From NCBI RefSeq assembly GCF_043769475.1, contig NZ_CP171729.1:2790001-2854000 (forward strand): DNA of 64,000 nt, read 5' to 3'. How positions within the stretch are numbered: the first letter of the stretch is position 1; every line of letters begins with the position of its first letter. This document shows positions 61,679 through 64,000 of this stretch, one piece after another. The notes beneath the pieces are model-generated. The model ran no database searches, was not told where the DNA came from, and saw only the letters and a list, made by a program, of their open reading frames with translations. The translations under genes were made by a program, and so were the position numbers. The DNA is from Allomesorhizobium sp043769475 (GTDB lineage: Bacteria > Pseudomonadota > Alphaproteobacteria > Rhizobiales > Rhizobiaceae).

Positions 61679-62065
61679 ATTGTCGATTGCAAAATTTTCG
61701 CCGTTCCTGGTGAATTATTCCCAGTGGACCGAAACCGGCAGCAAACGCTTCCCGAAGCTTCTGGTTCCGCGTTTTTTCGAGCTTTCCGCTTTTTTCGAGC
61801 CCGCGTCCGGCAAACCGGGTTTCCCAAAATAATTTCACGGATCTCGACGGCCACAGGAAGACCGGAAAAATCCGCGCCAGGACATACCGCGACATGAATG
61901 GCTGGCATGGCACGGCGCTCGCGCCATATAATTTCGCGCCGATGAATTCGTTCCTGCCGACGCCGCCGTCGCCGCCGATCAGGCGGGCCAGGTGGGCTTG
62001 ATCGCCGGTTGCGGCGGTGGAATGAATGCCTGCAGCCACCCGTCCGTCGGCTCGGAGTATCACGG
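61679..62065. other. Intergenic region upstream of the bkd operon, no gene supported
   Basis: About 390 bases. A minus-strand frame (61671-62063) has no recognisable family, and short runs such as TTTTTTCGAG look non-coding. The promoter of the bkd operon should be here. No regulatory motif was identified. Confidence 0.4.
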
Positions 62066-63298
62066 ATGCCCCTGGAAAAAGTTCTCAGCCTCCACGTTCC
62101 GGAACCGGAAGTGCGGCCGGGCGGTACGCCTGATTTCTCCAACGTTCCGATCCCCAAGGCGGGTTCCGTTCCGCGGCCGGAGGTGGATGTCGATCCGCGC
62201 GAGATCCGCGACCTCGCCTATTCGATCATCCGCGTCTTGAATCGCGAAGGCGAAGCGGTCGGGCCATGGGCCGGCACGCTGACCGACGAGGAACTTTCCG
62301 AGGGCCTGCGCCACATGATGACGCTGCGCTCCTTCGACGCCCGCATGCAGATGGCGCAGCGCCAGGGCAAGACCTCCTTCTACATGCAGCATATGGGCGA
62401 GGAGGCCGTAAGCTGCGCCTTCCGCAAGGCGCTCCTGCCCGGCGACATGAACTTTCCGACCTACCGCCAGGCCGGCCTGCTGATCGCCGGCGGCTATCCG
62501 ATGGTCGAGATGATGAACCAGATCTATTCCAACGAGCGCGACCCGCTGAAGGGGCGACAACTGCCGGTCATGTATGCCTCTAAGGATCACGGCTTCTTCT
62601 CGATCTCCGGCAACCTGACCACGCAGTATATCCAGGCGGTCGGCTGGGCGATGGCCTCGGCGATCAGGAACGACACGAAAATCGCGGTCGGGTGGGTCGG
62701 CGACGGCGCCACCGCTGAGAGCGACTTCCATGCCGCGCTGGTCTTCGCCTCGACCTACAAGGCGCCGGTCGTGCTCAACATCGTCAACAACCAGTGGGCG
62801 ATCTCGACCTTCCAGGGCATTGCGCGCGGCGGCTCCGGCACGTTTGCGGCGCGCGGCCTCGGCTTCGGCATTCCGGCGCTCAGGGTGGACGGCAACGACT
62901 ATCTGGCCGTGCACGCCGTCGCCAAATGGGCGACCGAGCGCGCGCGCAGAAACCTCGGGCCGACGCTGATCGAACACGTCACCTACCGCGTCGGCGCGCA
63001 TTCGACCTCCGACGACCCGTCCGCCTACCGGCCAAAGGAGGAATCCGCGGCATGGCCGCTGGGCGACCCGGTGCTGCGGCTGAAGAACCATCTGATCGTG
63101 CGCGGCCTCTGGTCGGAGGAACGCCACAAGCAGGCGGAGGCCGAAATCCTCGATACGGTGATCGCCGCGCAGAAGGAAGCGGAGAGCCACGGCACGCTGC
63201 ACGCCGGAGGCAAGCCCTCGGCGCGCGACATGTTCGAGGGCGTCTATGCCAAGATGCCGCCGCATCTGCGCCGCCAGCGCCAGCAGGCGGGGGTGTAG
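62066..63298 (+). CDS. bkdA1: Branched-chain 2-oxoacid dehydrogenase E1 component, alpha subunit
   Basis: This 410-residue ThDP-dependent E1 alpha subunit oxidatively decarboxylates the 2-oxoacids from Leu, Ile and Val. RSFDARMQMAQRQGKTSFYMQHMGEEA is the family start of the core. The ThDP-binding motif is GWVGDGATAESDFHAALVFASTYKAPVVLNIVNN. The phosphorylatable-loop region is HVTYRVGAHSTSDDPSAY. The N-terminal extension of about 70 residues is typical of the branched-chain rather than the pyruvate enzyme. ATG 62066 fits the family start. The E1 beta gene follows after three bases. Confidence 0.93.
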   Translation: MPLEKVLSLHVPEPEVRPGGTPDFSNVPIPKAGSVPRPEVDVDPREIRDLAYSIIRVLNREGEAVGPWAGTLTDEELSEGLRHMMTLRSFDARMQMAQRQGKTSFYMQHMGEEAVSCAFRKALLPGDMNFPTYRQAGLLIAGGYPMVEMMNQIYSNERDPLKGRQLPVMYASKDHGFFSISGNLTTQYIQAVGWAMASAIRNDTKIAVGWVGDGATAESDFHAALVFASTYKAPVVLNIVNNQWAISTFQGIARGGSGTFAARGLGFGIPALRVDGNDYLAVHAVAKWATERARRNLGPTLIEHVTYRVGAHSTSDDPSAYRPKEESAAWPLGDPVLRLKNHLIVRGLWSEERHKQAEAEILDTVIAAQKEAESHGTLHAGGKPSARDMFEGVYAKMPPHLRRQRQQAGV

Positions 63299-63301
63299 TC
63301 C

Positions 63302-64000
63302 ATGCCACGAAAAACCATGATCGAGGCGATCCGCGACGCCATGGACGTGTCGATGGGCAAGGACGACAACGTCGTCGTGTTCGGCGAGGATGTCGGCTAT
63401 TTCGGCGGCGTGTTCCGCTGCACTCAAGGGCTGCAGCAGAAATACGGCGTCACCCGCTGCTTCGATGCGCCGATCAGCGAGTTGGGCATCGTCGGCGCGG
63501 CGATCGGCATGGCCGCCTACGGCCTGCGCCCCTGCGTCGAGGTGCAGTTCGCCGACTACGTCTATCCGGCCTACGACCAGATCGTCTCGGAAGCCGCGCG
63601 CATCCGCTACCGCTCCAATGGCGAGTTCACCTGCCCGATGGTCATCCGCATGCCGACCGGCGGCGGCATTTTCGGCGGCCAGACCCACAGCCAGAGCCCT
63701 GAAGCGCTGTTCACCCACGTCTCGGGCCTCAAGGTGGTCGTCCCCTCCAATCCGCACGACGCCAAGGGGTTGCTGATCGCCTCGATCGAGGACCCCGATC
63801 CGGTCATCTTCCTGGAGCCGAAACGGCTCTATAACGGCCCCTTCGACGGCCATCACGAGCGGCCGGTGACGCCGTGGTCGAAGCATCCGCTCGGCGAGGT
63901 TCCGGACGGCCATTATTCCACTCCCCTAGGAAAGGCCGAGATCAGGCGGCAGGGCGCGGACGTGACCATCCTCGCCTACGGCACCATGGTCTATGTCGCC
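63302..64000 (+). CDS. bkdA2: Branched-chain 2-oxoacid dehydrogenase E1 component, beta subunit (partial, cut by window edge)
   Basis: The gene starts at ATG 63302, three bases after the E1 alpha stop, and runs out of the window after 233 codons. The pattern is of E1 beta: MIEAIRDAMDVSMGKDDNVVVFGEDVGYFGGVFRCTQGL (Glu of the ThDP site in FGEDVG), then FDAPISELGIVGAAIGMAAYGLRPCVEVQFADYVYPAYDQIVSEAAR, then THSQSPEALFTHVSGLKVVVPSNPHDAKGLL and PVIFLEPKRLY. About 104 more residues are expected beyond the edge, followed by E2 (lipoamide acyltransferase) and E3 genes if the operon is complete. Confidence 0.93.
   Translation, partial: MPRKTMIEAIRDAMDVSMGKDDNVVVFGEDVGYFGGVFRCTQGLQQKYGVTRCFDAPISELGIVGAAIGMAAYGLRPCVEVQFADYVYPAYDQIVSEAARIRYRSNGEFTCPMVIRMPTGGGIFGGQTHSQSPEALFTHVSGLKVVVPSNPHDAKGLLIASIEDPDPVIFLEPKRLYNGPFDGHHERPVTPWSKHPLGEVPDGHYSTPLGKAEIRRQGADVTILAYGTMVYVA

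Noticed and set aside
61671..62063. 130-codon minus-strand frame upstream of bkdA1
   Set aside because: No recognisable family, poor start and low-complexity end; could be remains of a gene but not supportable.
62060..63913. 617-codon minus-strand frame
   Set aside because: It is the antisense of the bkd genes with Arg- and His-rich non-natural composition.
1..64000. CRISPR array, prophage, toxin-antitoxin or defence island
   Set aside because: No regularly spaced repeats, integrases, Cas, restriction or toxin genes were found in the window.

Overview
The window is a high-GC stretch of a Rhizobiales (Mesorhizobium/Phyllobacteriaceae-like) alphaproteobacterial chromosome. The assignment rests on gene content typical of that group: an ArsR-methyltransferase fusion beside metF, the PreA/PreT pyrimidine-reduction genes with a RutR-type regulator, dimethylglycine-dehydrogenase-like and MttB-like genes, small DoxX/EthD proteins, and several palindromic intergenic repeats of the rhizobial kind. 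No rRNA, tRNA, CRISPR array, phage or complete insertion sequence is visible. Almost all of the window is metabolic, transport or envelope chromosome. No dedicated defence or secondary-metabolite island is apparent.

Layout. Bases 1-16 kb hold a GH25 muramidase, an MltB-type lytic transglycosylase, an ornithine-decarboxylase-family enzyme, an EamA exporter, a 28-residue membrane peptide, metF with its ArsR-methyltransferase regulator and a near-palindromic operator, trmO, a class IV aminotransferase, a MOSC protein, a ketoacyl synthase III, ettA and an ATP-dependent DNA ligase. Bases 16-21 kb hold an alpha/beta hydrolase, a CoA-transferase/ThDP-enzyme pair and a CHRD protein. Bases 21-38 kb form a pyrimidine or hydantoin utilisation region: a four-gene ABC importer, dihydropyrimidinase, an N-carbamoyl amidohydrolase, an omega-aminotransferase, a RutR-type TetR regulator and preAT. 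Two RutR-like boxes sharing GACCGATTG sit upstream of the aminotransferase/rutR pair and upstream of preT. Inserted in this region are a CPA2 antiporter with a cyclic-nucleotide-binding tail and a small redox-type cluster (two DoxX, EthD, AhpD-like, Rrf2).

Bases 39-44 kb carry methylated-amine catabolism (isochorismatase-like hydrolase, dimethylglycine-dehydrogenase-like flavoprotein, MttB-like methyltransferase). Bases 45-51.5 kb carry a complete oligopeptide-type ABC importer with a fused double ATPase. Bases 52-60 kb carry a bacterial alpha-2-macroglobulin with intact thioester followed by pbpC. Bases 60-62 kb carry an Rrf2 regulator, an LLM flavin monooxygenase and a 45-residue membrane peptide. 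The window ends inside the branched-chain 2-oxoacid dehydrogenase operon (E1 alpha complete, E1 beta cut by the window edge).

Three otherwise normal genes carry single-base indels (DNA ligase near 14261, ThDP enzyme near 19180, amidohydrolase near 28315), so either the assembly has residual errors or these genes are recently broken. The most interesting items are the metF-linked operator, the self-consistent RutR boxes, a partial duplicate of the rutR 3' end at 33561, the CNB-tailed antiporter, the two tiny membrane proteins and the four structured repeat elements.
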